Shown in pieces: positions 8,836 to 19,468 of a DNA stretch of 64,000 nucleotides. The stretch comes from Dehalococcoidia bacterium. GTDB taxonomy: Bacteria; Chloroflexota; Dehalococcoidia; Lucifugimonadales; GCA-002694895. The position numbers and the translations under genes were made by a program. The stretch is taken from contig JAPYRX010000003.1 of NCBI GenBank assembly GCA_029936815.1, positions 57,172-121,171 of the forward strand, in the 5' to 3' direction. Every line of letters starts with the position of its first letter. The stretch's first letter is position 1. Under the pieces are notes generated by a model. That model had not been told where the DNA came from, searched no databases, and saw nothing but the letters and a program-made list of their open reading frames with translations.

Positions 8836-10085
8836 TTGCTTTAGTTGATTGTAATAATTTTTATGCTTCATGTGAAAGGATTTTTCGCCCTGATTTAATT
8901 GCTAAACCTGTGATAGTTTTATCTAATAATGACGGATGCGTAATTGCGAGAAGTAACGAAGTTAAAGATATGGGAGTTTCTATGGGAACTCCATTGTTTA
9001 AAATCAATGATTTGGTAAGAAATTACGAAATAAATATATTTTCATCTAATTTTGCATTATATGGAGATATATCAAATAGAATAATGCGAATTTTAAAAAA
9101 TGATATTGCTAATGTTGAAATTTATTCGATTGATGAAGCCTTTCTTGATTTTTCTGATTTTAATAATCATGAAACAATAGCGCTTGATTTAGTGAATAAA
9201 ATTAATAAATGGACTGGGATTCCTACTTCAATTGGTATTGCTGAAACTAAGACATTAACTAAAATTGCTAATCTGTTTGCTAAACAATCTAAATCAAAAA
9301 ATATTTTTCACATTGACAATTCTAAAATTAAATTTTTCACACAAAAAACTAAAATCTCCGATGTATGGGGGATAGGTAATAAATATACAAAATTTTTAAA
9401 TAAAAACAAAATTTATACTGCATATGATTTAACTCAAAAAAATGATAAATGGATTTTGAATAATATATCTATAAATGGTTTGAAAACCATGTATGAACTT
9501 AAAGGCATTAAATGTTTTGAATTAGAATTACTTTCATCACCTAAAAAAAATATAAGAACATCTAGGACTTTTAGTAAAGAAACTAGTGACTATTATAAAT
9601 TACAAAGAATTATTAGTTCTTTTGCTTCTAAATCATCAGAAAAATTAAGAAGACAAAATAGTAAGACTTCATCTATTTCTGTATTTATTAAAACAAATCG
9701 ATTTAAAACTCGTAATAATAATTTCAAATTGATTAGTAAATCAAATTTTGAATATCCAACTGATGATAATTCTATTATCGTTAAAGAAGCTTTGAAAATT
9801 TTAAATAAAATTTTTATTCCAGGTAAACTCTATAAACAAGCTGGAGTTATTATTGGTGATTTTCAACTTTCAGACAAAGTCCAACCTGGATTGTTTGAAA
9901 ATATGTGCCAAAAAAACGTGAGAAGTAAGCTTATGCAAGCTTTTGATACTATCAATAATGTTTTTGGTTCTGAATCAATCAAATTAGGATCAGAAGAATT
10001 TCATAATAAATGGCGAACTAATAGAAACAAATTGTCTCCTTCTTATACTACAAAATGGAATGATATTTTAGATGTAAATATATAA
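8832..10085 (+). CDS. umuC: Y-family DNA polymerase UmuC
   Basis: MIALVDCNNFYASCERIF, VLSNNDGCVIARS, YSIDEAFLDF; overlaps umuD by 4 bp. Confidence 0.93.
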   Translation: MIALVDCNNFYASCERIFRPDLIAKPVIVLSNNDGCVIARSNEVKDMGVSMGTPLFKINDLVRNYEINIFSSNFALYGDISNRIMRILKNDIANVEIYSIDEAFLDFSDFNNHETIALDLVNKINKWTGIPTSIGIAETKTLTKIANLFAKQSKSKNIFHIDNSKIKFFTQKTKISDVWGIGNKYTKFLNKNKIYTAYDLTQKNDKWILNNISINGLKTMYELKGIKCFELELLSSPKKNIRTSRTFSKETSDYYKLQRIISSFASKSSEKLRRQNSKTSSISVFIKTNRFKTRNNNFKLISKSNFEYPTDDNSIIVKEALKILNKIFIPGKLYKQAGVIIGDFQLSDKVQPGLFENMCQKNVRSKLMQAFDTINNVFGSESIKLGSEEFHNKWRTNRNKLSPSYTTKWNDILDVNI

Positions 10086-10175
10086 TTTTATGGATCGGAA
10101 CAATCTCGAGTATATCCACAATTCAAATATTTAATCACCCTATATATCTGTATTTTATTTTGCTCTTCACTTTGG

Positions 10176-10403
10176 ATGCCATTATCTGTTTTGTATTTAA
10201 ATACAACTAACAAATTAATTTTAGTAATTGACTTGTTATGTTTGTATATTGTGGGATTAAGTTCACTTTTACTTACAAAATTTATCATTGATAATAAAAT
10301 CGAAAACTCTTTGATTTGGAAATTTTCAGTAATAGGTGGCTTACAATTTGTTTTTCACACACTAATAATTGATGCTATATATTGGGGTGTGAATTTTGTT
10401 TGA
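10176..10403 (+). CDS. Small hydrophobic membrane protein; N-terminus uncertain
   Basis: TM-like segments; frame is open back to 10086 without a clear start codon. Confidence 0.35.
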   Translation: MPLSVLYLNTTNKLILVIDLLCLYIVGLSSLLLTKFIIDNKIENSLIWKFSVIGGLQFVFHTLIIDAIYWGVNFV

Positions 10404-10407
10404 AAAA

Positions 10408-10692
10408 TTAATATATATCTATTTTAAAGCTAGGCATATTATCTACAAGAATAAAATCTAATGAAGCTTTTTCAACTGTTTCTGAAATATGAGCATCTAC
10501 AGACAAAAGTTCTGATCCTTCCTCGTTTTTGATTATTATGTCAGTATCAAATCTTTCTTGAATAACCATCCCAAAATCACCTTCTCCTTGCCAAAGAGGA
10601 AAAGTAACGATTTTTAATGTTTTGGTTGGATCTTTAAGTTTTTCAGATCTTATTTTGAGTAATTCTGATTTTGCTTTATTAGAAATTTTCAT
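10408..10692 (-). CDS. HesB/IscA-like small protein
   Basis: Overall pattern of HesB-like fold (MVIQERFDTDIIIKNE...ASLDFILVDNMPSFKI); lacks the canonical cysteines. Confidence 0.45.
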   Translation of the reverse strand: MKISNKAKSELLKIRSEKLKDPTKTLKIVTFPLWQGEGDFGMVIQERFDTDIIIKNEEGSELLSVDAHISETVEKASLDFILVDNMPSFKIDIY

Positions 10693-10771
10693 TTGTTTGT
10701 ATGGATGCTTAAAATAGAATATTATTATTATATATTTATAATTTATTTTTTGTAAGTTTAATGGAGAAATA

Positions 10772-10957
10772 ATGTCAATTTATACATGTAATGATTGTTC
10801 AATGGAAGTCAAAGGATTAACATGCGGAAAATGTGAAAGTGAATTAGTATTTGCTGAAATTGGAGAAAATTCTGTGGGAGTATCTCAATGTCCGATTTGT
10901 CACGGAAAAATCAAATCCCCAATGTGTTGTGGTAAAGATATGGCTTCTTCTTCCTAA
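10772..10957 (+). CDS. Small zinc-ribbon protein
   Basis: CNDC...CGKC, CPIC...CCGKDM. Confidence 0.6.
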   Translation: MSIYTCNDCSMEVKGLTCGKCESELVFAEIGENSVGVSQCPICHGKIKSPMCCGKDMASSS

Positions 10958-11031
10958 TTTTTAATAATTACAACTAGTTTTTTTGATGATAAAATACTTT
11001 GGTTCTTAATTCTTAATATGAGTGTTAAAGT

Positions 11032-11841
11032 ATGAATCATAAAACTCCAGATAAAATATTATTATTTTTTGCGCATCCAGATGATGAAACATCTTCATGT
11101 GGCGGACTTATATCCAAATATTCTCAATTAGGGACAAATATAACTGTGTGTACTGCTACCAATGGGAACAAAGGCGATTTAGGTACAGGTGATTTGGTTT
11201 TAAAAAGAGAAGAATTAGGTGATTTCCGAGAGAAAGAAGAATTAGAAGTGTTAAATTTTTTAGGCACTAGTGATGTAATACAACTTGGTTATGATGATCA
11301 AGGATTAGAATTACTTGATAACAATGTATTAGAAGAACAATTTTTAGATATTCTTAAACGTGTTAAGCCAAACATTGTAATTACTTTTGGTGAAAGAGGT
11401 TTTTCTGGACACACAGATCATATTCAAGTTCATTTAAATGCTAGAAAAGCATTTAATAAGTATTTAGATTTTTCATCTGATAATAATATCAAATTATATT
11501 ACACTGCTATGCCTAAATTTATAGCAGAAATAAGAGATATGGATTTAAGTGAAGATGAAAAATTACCTACTGTTGGAATTAAAATATCAGATATTTGGAC
11601 AAATAAAGTAAGCGCTCTTAGACTGTATAAAAGTCAGCAAGATGCCCAAGATGTAGCCAATATGTTTGAATCCATGTATGTTGGAAACAATTTTAATTTT
11701 GGAGATTCAAAAGCAAATTTTTCGTCTTTATTTGATTCATTTAAGAAATTTAATTATTCAAATGAGCCTACTGAATATTTTCATCAAGCTTATCCAAAGT
11801 TAAAAAATTATAAAAATATAAAACTATTGAATAATTTTTAA
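11032..11841 (+). CDS. PIG-L/LmbE family deacetylase
   Basis: LLFFAHPDDETSSCGG, GHTDHIQVH. Confidence 0.92.
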   Translation: MNHKTPDKILLFFAHPDDETSSCGGLISKYSQLGTNITVCTATNGNKGDLGTGDLVLKREELGDFREKEELEVLNFLGTSDVIQLGYDDQGLELLDNNVLEEQFLDILKRVKPNIVITFGERGFSGHTDHIQVHLNARKAFNKYLDFSSDNNIKLYYTAMPKFIAEIRDMDLSEDEKLPTVGIKISDIWTNKVSALRLYKSQQDAQDVANMFESMYVGNNFNFGDSKANFSSLFDSFKKFNYSNEPTEYFHQAYPKLKNYKNIKLLNNF

Positions 11842-12173
11842 TTTGTAAACGGATTATTACCTTCGAAAGTATCTCCATAGTATTGAAAAAACTCGATTTT
11901 ACTTTCCTCAACATATTGATATAACCCTTGGAATAAATCTTTTAAGCCATCTGGTGATTTGTTTTCTTCTCTATATGGGTTTTCTAGCTTTTCTTCTACC
12001 CAATCCATATAAATAGTATCTGCAGGACCAGGAGTTGTGGGGCCACTAATATATATCCATACAGGCGTTCTTTGACCTACGCCTTTATATTTAGCACTAA
12101 TTTGCTTGGCAGCTTCAGCTGCATCTCTTGTTTTACCTTTTTGAATTTTGAATGTTCGCCTTATAAGATACAT
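11838..12173 (-). CDS. Conserved hypothetical protein, possibly ferredoxin-like/NIPSNAP-type
   Basis: Intact ORF that fits the gap; weak resemblance only. Confidence 0.5.
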   Translation of the reverse strand: MYLIRRTFKIQKGKTRDAAEAAKQISAKYKGVGQRTPVWIYISGPTTPGPADTIYMDWVEEKLENPYREENKSPDGLKDLFQGLYQYVEESKIEFFQYYGDTFEGNNPFTN

Positions 12174-12211
12174 AGTGACTCCTTGATTTTTTAAATTTCT
12201 TTTTTCGTAAA

Positions 12212-13093
12212 TTATTTTATTCCTATTGTTGTAAGAATAATACCAATAAATATTAAAATACTTCCATAAAATCTGAGCTTATGTAATTTTTCACTCAAAT
12301 AAAAATAACCCATAAAAGAACTGATTATAATGCCTGAATTTCTCATAGGTGAAATATAACTTACTTCAACGAAAGTTAGAGCATAAAGAATTAAAAGATA
12401 AGATATTGAATCAGCTAATCCAACATAAGAAAATTCAATAAAATTTTTTTTAGTTAATATTGATGAATAAACATTTTCCTTTTTTATTAAAAGTAACAAA
12501 TTAAATAAAAACATAGTCAATATAGAGTACATATAAAAATATTGAATAGGATTTAAAGATTCTACGCCTAGTTTATCTACAAACGAATATGATGTGATTG
12601 TTAATCCGGTGAGTATTGAATAATTGACACCTTTGTTTTTGAAAATGAGCAACTTACCTGAAATATTATTTTTTATTTCTTTGAAATTTTTTAAATTCAA
12701 CATTAGTAACCCTGCCAAATTAATAATTATTCCTATTAATGAAATTTTACTTATAATTTCTTGAATTAAAGTTGTTCCGAGAATAGGAGTAAGTAAGTTT
12801 CCCAATCCTCTTGATAGAGGATATACTTTCGAAAAATCTTCGTTTTCATACATGAATATTAAAAAATAAAAATATAAGAAATGTATAATTGCTGAAGCAA
12901 TTATATATATCCATGCACTTGAAGAAATAGGCTCATAGAAAAAAATACACAAAGGAAGTAAGTAAATCGTATTTAATATTCTCGTCCCTGCAAATAATTG
13001 GTTACGATTATCTGTTATTTTATACCTTGAATTCCATATCACGTGAATGAATCCTGATATTATTACAATTATAAATGCTGTTAAATTGTTCAT
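12212..13093 (-). CDS. EamA/DMT-family transporter
   Basis: About ten hydrophobic segments; VEVSYISPMRNSGIIISSFMGYFYLSEKL repeat signature. Confidence 0.8.
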   Translation of the reverse strand: MNNLTAFIIVIISGFIHVIWNSRYKITDNRNQLFAGTRILNTIYLLPLCIFFYEPISSSAWIYIIASAIIHFLYFYFLIFMYENEDFSKVYPLSRGLGNLLTPILGTTLIQEIISKISLIGIIINLAGLLMLNLKNFKEIKNNISGKLLIFKNKGVNYSILTGLTITSYSFVDKLGVESLNPIQYFYMYSILTMFLFNLLLLIKKENVYSSILTKKNFIEFSYVGLADSISYLLILYALTFVEVSYISPMRNSGIIISSFMGYFYLSEKLHKLRFYGSILIFIGIILTTIGIK

Positions 13094-13181
13094 AAGAAGA
13101 TTATATATTCATATTTCATGATTTATGTTTATAAAATGATACAATATAACTATATATTATGTTTGTTTGGAATAAATTTAT

Positions 13182-14480
13182 ATGAATAATCGTATGTCAT
13201 TGTTTGACTCTAATGTTCCTCCATTATCTGAACGTTTACGACCTAAAAAGATAGAAGATTATATTGGGCAATCTCATTTGGTAGATGAACATAAAATTCT
13301 TAATTCTTTTATCAACGGAGCAAAATTATTTTCTGTAATTTTATGGGGACCTCCTGGATCTGGTAAAACTACTCTCGCAAGAATCTTGATACTTAAATCT
13401 GGGTATGAATTTTTTCAACTGTCTGCAATATCTAGTGGAGTAAAAGATTTGAGAGATATAATTGAAAAATCTAAATTGAATAGAAGTATGGGGAAACAAT
13501 CTGTTTTATTTATAGATGAGATTCATAGATTTAATAAATCACAACAAGATTCTTTGTTACATGCTGTGGAAAATGGAACTTTAACCTTAATTGGAGCTAC
13601 TACAGAAAACCCATCTTTTGAAGTTATCCCTCCTTTAATTTCGAGGACAAGAATTCTTAAATTAAATTCGTTAGAAAATTCTGACATGAATAAAATCATT
13701 GATAATGCATTTGAAAATGATTTGATTTTGACTCAAAAAAAAATCATAATTTCATTAGAAGCCAAGACGTTTTTGATCAAACAATCTGGAGGTGATGCAA
13801 GAAAATTGTTAAATACTATTGATATTGCTTTGACCCTAATTGGAGAAAAAAAAGAAATATCGATAGATATAATTTCAGAATCATTACAGAATAAATATTT
13901 GCTTTATGATAAAAAAGGTGACTATCATTATGATACTGTCAGCGCATTTATAAAATCCATGAGAGGCAGTGATCCTGATGCTTCTGTTTATTGGCTAACT
14001 ATTATGATTGAAGGAGGCGAAAAACTAGAATTTATAGCTAGAAGGATCATAATATTTGCTTCAGAAGATATTGGAAATGCAGATCCTAAAGCATTAGATT
14101 TAGCCGTTTCAGGATTTAATGCAATTCATATTATTGGTTATCCGGAAGCGTCAATAATATTAGCTCATTTAACAACCTATATGGCTTCTGCTCCTAAATC
14201 TAATGCATCCTATATTGCATTAAAGAATGCAAAAGAACTGATAAGTAATTCGGAAATGCCTGTTGTTCCTCTTCATTTAAGAAATGCACCTACTGAATTA
14301 ATGAAAGAACAAGGTCATTCTATTAATTATAAATATCCACATGATTTTGAAAATAATTTTGTAAATGAAAATTATTTTCCTTTAAATATGTTGAACAAAT
14401 TATATAATCCTACCAATAATGGATATGAAAAACATATTAGAGAACGATTGAAATTTTTATGGAGAGAGAGAAATGAATAA
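13182..14480 (+). CDS. rarA: Replication-associated recombination protein A (RarA/MgsA AAA+ ATPase)
   Basis: LSERLRPKKIEDYIGQSHLV, LWGPPGSGKTTLARI, LFIDEIHRFNKSQQDSLLHAVENG. Confidence 0.95.
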   Translation: MNNRMSLFDSNVPPLSERLRPKKIEDYIGQSHLVDEHKILNSFINGAKLFSVILWGPPGSGKTTLARILILKSGYEFFQLSAISSGVKDLRDIIEKSKLNRSMGKQSVLFIDEIHRFNKSQQDSLLHAVENGTLTLIGATTENPSFEVIPPLISRTRILKLNSLENSDMNKIIDNAFENDLILTQKKIIISLEAKTFLIKQSGGDARKLLNTIDIALTLIGEKKEISIDIISESLQNKYLLYDKKGDYHYDTVSAFIKSMRGSDPDASVYWLTIMIEGGEKLEFIARRIIIFASEDIGNADPKALDLAVSGFNAIHIIGYPEASIILAHLTTYMASAPKSNASYIALKNAKELISNSEMPVVPLHLRNAPTELMKEQGHSINYKYPHDFENNFVNENYFPLNMLNKLYNPTNNGYEKHIRERLKFLWRERNE

Positions 14481-15228
14481 TTTTGATAATACTTTAAATT
14501 TAAAGATTTTAACTTTTGATATTTTTGGTACTTTATTAAATTTGAAAGATAGTTTAATTCCATATTTGGAAAATAACTTACAAAAATCTAATAAAAATAC
14601 AAACTTCGAAATTGTATGGGATGCGTGGAGAGATCGTCAAAGAATTGAACAATATCAGGATAATATACTTATGCTAGGACATAGTGGATATATGAAAACC
14701 TGTGAAAGAGCGTTACTATATACTCTTGATAAACATAAAATTATTTATAATAACGAGCAAATTGAAAATATTATGAGTGGCTGGTATTTTTTAAAACCTT
14801 TCGATGATGTTATTGAAAATTTACCTTTGTTACAGAAAAAATTCAAATTAGTTATTTTATCTAATGGTGAACAAAATTTCTTAGAACACTTAGCAAAAAA
14901 TCAACTTAAATTTGAATTTGATCATATAATATCCGTTGAATTAGCCGGCCAATTTAAACCAAGCCCTGCAGTATATAGAAAGGCATCTCAAATATTAAAT
15001 GAAAATCCATTGAATATTTCAATGGTTGCTTCTCATTCTTTTGATGTTATTGGAGCAAAAGCATGTGGTTTTAAATCTTCTTATATAGATCGTTACGATC
15101 TTCCTTTAGAACATTTGAATTATAAGATTGACATTCATGTTGAAGATTTCATTCAATTTACCGATTTTATTCTATATGGAAAAATACCAAATATTACTAA
15201 CAATAATAAGAAAATAAATATAGAATAA
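14473..15228 (+). CDS. HAD-family hydrolase (haloacid dehalogenase type II-like)
   Basis: TFDIFGTLLNL, LSNGEQNFLEHL, KPSPAVYRKA, HSFDVIGAKACGF. Confidence 0.85.
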   Translation: MNNFDNTLNLKILTFDIFGTLLNLKDSLIPYLENNLQKSNKNTNFEIVWDAWRDRQRIEQYQDNILMLGHSGYMKTCERALLYTLDKHKIIYNNEQIENIMSGWYFLKPFDDVIENLPLLQKKFKLVILSNGEQNFLEHLAKNQLKFEFDHIISVELAGQFKPSPAVYRKASQILNENPLNISMVASHSFDVIGAKACGFKSSYIDRYDLPLEHLNYKIDIHVEDFIQFTDFILYGKIPNITNNNKKINIE

Positions 15229-15263
15229 CTCATTATAAGTTTATCAAATAAAGTAGAGAAATT

Positions 15264-16328
15264 ATGAATGTATTAGTAATTGGTGGAACTAGATATATGG
15301 GAAGAATTCTTGTTCAAAACTTGTTAAATGAAGGGCACGAGGTATCTGTTTTATCCAGAGGTAATGAAAAACCAATTTGGTGGACTGAAATAAACCATAT
15401 TAAAGCTGACAGAAATAATATAGATGAATTATCTAAGGCACTAGAAAAATATTCGTTTGATTGGGTATTTGATTTTCAAGCATTTAGAAAAGAACACGTT
15501 GAATCATTTGAACAAATTACGCATGGTAGAGTTGGGAAATACTTATTTGTAAGCACTGGGTCAGTATATAGTAAATGGGATTATGGATCATCAGATGATG
15601 CCTTACTAGATTTTGAATTAAATATTCCATTTAAAGAAACCCAAGTAAATTGGGAAACTTTAAGTTATGAATACGACCCTAAAGAACTAGAGTATGGAGC
15701 AAGAAAACGGCATTGTGAAAAATGGATAATTGAAAATTTTAAAACTCCATATACTATAGTTAGAATTCCTGCAATCATGGGAGAAGATGATCCTACTGGT
15801 AGAATTTGGTGGTGGGTACAAAGAATAAATGATGGTAAAGGAATTGTAGTGCCTGAAAATGTAAATAATCCATTCAGGACTTTATATTCAGAAGATGCAG
15901 CAAAAGCTTTTTATGATGCAATGAAATCTGATAAAACTATCAATCAAATATATCATGTTGCAACTCATGAAATATTTACTCCTAATAGTTGGATAAGATT
16001 ATTGTCAGATGTTTTAAATACTGACCCAAACTTATATTTTGTACCATCTTCAATAACTGATAAATACCTTAATAGTGATGATGATAAATATTCTCCTCCA
16101 TTATTGAGAAATTATCCATATATTGCTGATTTGAATAAATCAGATAATGATTTTAATTTCACTACAACTAGCCCTGAAATTTGGTTGAATAAAGTAGTTG
16201 AATATTATTTAAATATCAAAAATATAGAAAATTCTAAAGGTTATGGCAATAGAGAAATCGAACTTGAAATCGGGTTGAATTGGAGGAAAAACATCCAATC
16301 TTTAGAATCGAATTTTCAAAATAATTAA
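15264..16328 (+). CDS. NAD-dependent epimerase/dehydratase family protein
   Basis: VLVIGGTRYMGRILVQNLL, FVSTGSVY. Confidence 0.85.
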   Translation: MNVLVIGGTRYMGRILVQNLLNEGHEVSVLSRGNEKPIWWTEINHIKADRNNIDELSKALEKYSFDWVFDFQAFRKEHVESFEQITHGRVGKYLFVSTGSVYSKWDYGSSDDALLDFELNIPFKETQVNWETLSYEYDPKELEYGARKRHCEKWIIENFKTPYTIVRIPAIMGEDDPTGRIWWWVQRINDGKGIVVPENVNNPFRTLYSEDAAKAFYDAMKSDKTINQIYHVATHEIFTPNSWIRLLSDVLNTDPNLYFVPSSITDKYLNSDDDKYSPPLLRNYPYIADLNKSDNDFNFTTTSPEIWLNKVVEYYLNIKNIENSKGYGNREIELEIGLNWRKNIQSLESNFQNN

Positions 16329-16345
16329 TTGTTATTTTTTTAAAA

Positions 16346-17173
16346 TTAGTAAGGTATTCCGGCAAGTAATATAGCAGAGTACATACATTTCCAAGCTTCA
16401 ATATAGTCTTTTGACTCATATGATATAGTTTGCCTTGATATTCTTTTAATTCCTGGCATCATTGAAACTACGTCTGCCATTAAATCGCTCGAGAATTCTA
16501 TTCCCATTTTTACTGTTCCACTGTATTTAATAGGTTTAAATTCTTTGTGCTTTAAAACTGCTTCGTGAGAATCTTTTTTAATTAAATTGAAGGCATCATT
16601 TCCGGATAAATTTTTTGCTGAAAATTTATTTATAGTTTCTTTAACTGACGATCCAATTATATTTGGAACCAAATTTTTAGCATCATTCACTATGTCATTA
16701 TCTCCTGCAATCATTCCTATAGGAACATTATAATAACCTGCTATTCCTGCATTTATTTCAAATTCTGATGATGGCTTGTCATTTATAAAAAAATGTTGTA
16801 CCACACTGGAGCCTCTGATTGTATGGCTTAATATTCCTTTTTCTCCTGGCCTTGAATGATAACCAATACACATTGATATATCAGGGGAGTTTTCGACGCC
16901 TTGCATCATACCCAAAGGTTTTGGAGATCCACTAATTAATTCTGCTCTTTGATCCAACATATATGGCAAAAGATTTCTCATAGAACCATGACTGTCGTTT
17001 ACAACAACTATATTCGCTCCTGCATCAAAACTTCCTTCTATAGCTGCATTTGCTTCAAGAGTCATTGCTTTTCTCATCATTTCATAATCATGCCCTTTTT
17101 GGTTAGCTTGATCTGAATGAACTACTCCTGCTATCCCTTCCATGTCAATTGATATATGTACTGATACACTCAT
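16346..17173 (-). CDS. M55-family D-aminopeptidase (DppA-like)
   Basis: ISIDMEGIAGVVHSDQ, VVNDSHGSMRNL, GYHSRPGEKGILSHT. Confidence 0.9.
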   Translation of the reverse strand: MSVSVHISIDMEGIAGVVHSDQANQKGHDYEMMRKAMTLEANAAIEGSFDAGANIVVVNDSHGSMRNLLPYMLDQRAELISGSPKPLGMMQGVENSPDISMCIGYHSRPGEKGILSHTIRGSSVVQHFFINDKPSSEFEINAGIAGYYNVPIGMIAGDNDIVNDAKNLVPNIIGSSVKETINKFSAKNLSGNDAFNLIKKDSHEAVLKHKEFKPIKYSGTVKMGIEFSSDLMADVVSMMPGIKRISRQTISYESKDYIEAWKCMYSAILLAGIPY

Positions 17174-17184
17174 ATAATCCCTCT

Positions 17185-18639
17185 TTATTTTTTAAATGAA
17201 TAATAATTTATTTCTTTTTTTTGTTTTCTTGATACTCCTTCTTCTATCGCTTGTGATGCAATGTTTTTTGACACCTCTTCAACTACATTTTTGTCAAAAA
17301 CACTAGGTATTATGAAATCAGGATTAAGTAAGTTTTTTGGGATGACTGATGCTATTGCTTTCGCGGCAGAAATTTTCATCCCATCACTTATGGTTTTTGC
17401 TCTGACATCGAGTAATCCTTTGAAAATCCCTGGGAAAGCCAAAGAATTGTTAACCTGATTTGGATAATCAGATCTGCCTGTAGCCATAATAGTGATATTA
17501 GCTGGTATTAATTCAGGCATAATCTCTGGATCAGGATTTGCTAAGGCAAAAACTATACTGTTCTTTTTCATTTTTAATAACATTTGAGGTGAAACTATAT
17601 TTGGACCAGCTAACCCTATAAAACAATCAGCATTTTTCAGCGCTTTTTGTAAGTCACCTTTAATATTTTCAGGATTTGTCTTTGAAGCAAAATTGGATTT
17701 ATATATATTATCCTTATAGTCTCTGTCTTTTGTGATTATTCCTGTTGAATCAACGCCAATTATGTTTTTCACACCATAATCCAACAAAATATTTCCACAA
17801 GCGATTCCTGCTGCACCGACACCAGCAATTACAACTTTTATATCCTTGGGTTTTTTCTTTACAATTTTGAGAGAATTTATTAATGCAGCCAGTACTACAA
17901 TTGCAGTTCCATGTTGATCATCATGGAAAACAGGTATATCTAATTCTTGTTTTAATCTTTGTTCAATATAAAAACATCTTGGAGAACTAATGTCTTCAAG
18001 ATTGATTCCGCCAAAGCCTGGTGATATAGCTTTAACTATATCTATGATTTCATCAGAATCTTTTGTGTTTAAACATATTGGCCATGCGTCAACATTAGCA
18101 AAGTTTTTCAATATCATCGCTTTCCCTTCCATAACAGGTAAAGCTGCCTCTGGGCCGATGTCACCCAATCCTAGAACTGCCGTACCATCAGTTACAACAG
18201 CAATTGTGTGGCTTTTTCCTGTTAAGGACCATACAGATTCAGGAGTTTGGTTAATATGAGAAGAAATTCTTCCTACACCCGGAGTATATGCTTTTGACAT
18301 TTCATCTCTAGTACTTATTTCAAAAGAACTTTTGACTTCAATTTTACCTCCTAAGTGCAAAAGAAATGTTTGGTCGGATACATTTTGAATATCTAGATGT
18401 TCTATTTTTTTAAGTTTATTAATTATTATTTCGGCATGCTCATTGCCTGAAGTATTAATGGTTAGATCTCTTACAATATTTACATCTGATATTGAAACTA
18501 CATCAATAGCAGACATATCTCCTTTGTTTTTACTTATTGTATGTAGAATGTTTGCTAGCATCCCTGGTAAGTTAGGGTACTTTGCTCTAATGGTAATACT
18601 ATTGGCAACCCCTGGTTTGATATTTTTTTCGCTCATCAT
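17185..18639 (-). CDS. NAD(P)-dependent malic enzyme with N-terminal ACT domain
   Basis: DEMSKAYTPGVGRISSHI, DGTAVLGLGDIGPEAALPVMEGKA, FHDDQHGTAIVVLAAL. Confidence 0.93.
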   Translation of the reverse strand: MMSEKNIKPGVANSITIRAKYPNLPGMLANILHTISKNKGDMSAIDVVSISDVNIVRDLTINTSGNEHAEIIINKLKKIEHLDIQNVSDQTFLLHLGGKIEVKSSFEISTRDEMSKAYTPGVGRISSHINQTPESVWSLTGKSHTIAVVTDGTAVLGLGDIGPEAALPVMEGKAMILKNFANVDAWPICLNTKDSDEIIDIVKAISPGFGGINLEDISSPRCFYIEQRLKQELDIPVFHDDQHGTAIVVLAALINSLKIVKKKPKDIKVVIAGVGAAGIACGNILLDYGVKNIIGVDSTGIITKDRDYKDNIYKSNFASKTNPENIKGDLQKALKNADCFIGLAGPNIVSPQMLLKMKKNSIVFALANPDPEIMPELIPANITIMATGRSDYPNQVNNSLAFPGIFKGLLDVRAKTISDGMKISAAKAIASVIPKNLLNPDFIIPSVFDKNVVEEVSKNIASQAIEEGVSRKQKKEINYYSFKK

Positions 18640-19404
18640 CTATATCCTAATATTTCTTGCAATTATAATTTCAAGTTGATTAATAGAATCAGTATTTGAT
18701 ATTTTATGGTTCAGATTCTTTGATATATATATGAAATCATCTTTTTCTATATTTTGATGTGAATCTAAGCTTTCATTTGAAATAAACAATCCTTTCCCTT
18801 TAACCACAAAAATTGCTGATTCATAATTTGCATGATTATGAGCTGAAGTTGTTTTACTAGGTTCAATTATTAATTTGGTCATAGAAATATTTGTTGTGTC
18901 AGCGTTAGTGCTTGTTACCCCATCTGTTTTTTTAGTTGAAGAATTAGATTTGTTTTCAGTAATTAGATTAATGATAGAGCAATCCACAGGATTTTTGATT
19001 TTATTTAATTCCTTTTCGTTTGGTATCTCTTTAACTATTTCAGTAGGTTGATTTCTAGAAACAATTAATATTAGAGGCTCATCGTTTTTAGTGTTTACAG
19101 GTTTGTGTGGCGCATTCGGAGGAACATATATGAAATCTCCTTCATTGATATTATTATGATTATCAAGTTTTTCTCCTGCAATAAAAATCCCATTACCAGC
19201 CAATACATATATAGCGCTTTCACAATTAACATGAAAATGAGCTGAAGATGATTTACCTGGGGGTATTGTAGCAATAGCTAAATGAATATTTTGAGAATTT
19301 GTTGTTTCTTTAGATATACCAGCAATTCTAGTCATATCTCCTGATGATATCTCAATATATCTTTCTTTAGGTTTTATTATTGATTTGTGATGATTATTTT
19401 TCAT
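18640..19404 (-). CDS. Two-domain cupin (bicupin)
   Basis: Two copies of HxH...ESAIYVLAGNG/ESAIFVVKGKG with GDFIYVPPNAPH/DDFIYISKNLNH. Confidence 0.85.
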   Translation of the reverse strand: MKNNHHKSIIKPKERYIEISSGDMTRIAGISKETTNSQNIHLAIATIPPGKSSSAHFHVNCESAIYVLAGNGIFIAGEKLDNHNNINEGDFIYVPPNAPHKPVNTKNDEPLILIVSRNQPTEIVKEIPNEKELNKIKNPVDCSIINLITENKSNSSTKKTDGVTSTNADTTNISMTKLIIEPSKTTSAHNHANYESAIFVVKGKGLFISNESLDSHQNIEKDDFIYISKNLNHKISNTDSINQLEIIIARNIRI

Positions 19405-19468
19405 AAATAAATCTCCTTAGCAATATTACCAAAAGATTAATATATTTCATATAAATAATCGTAGAAAA

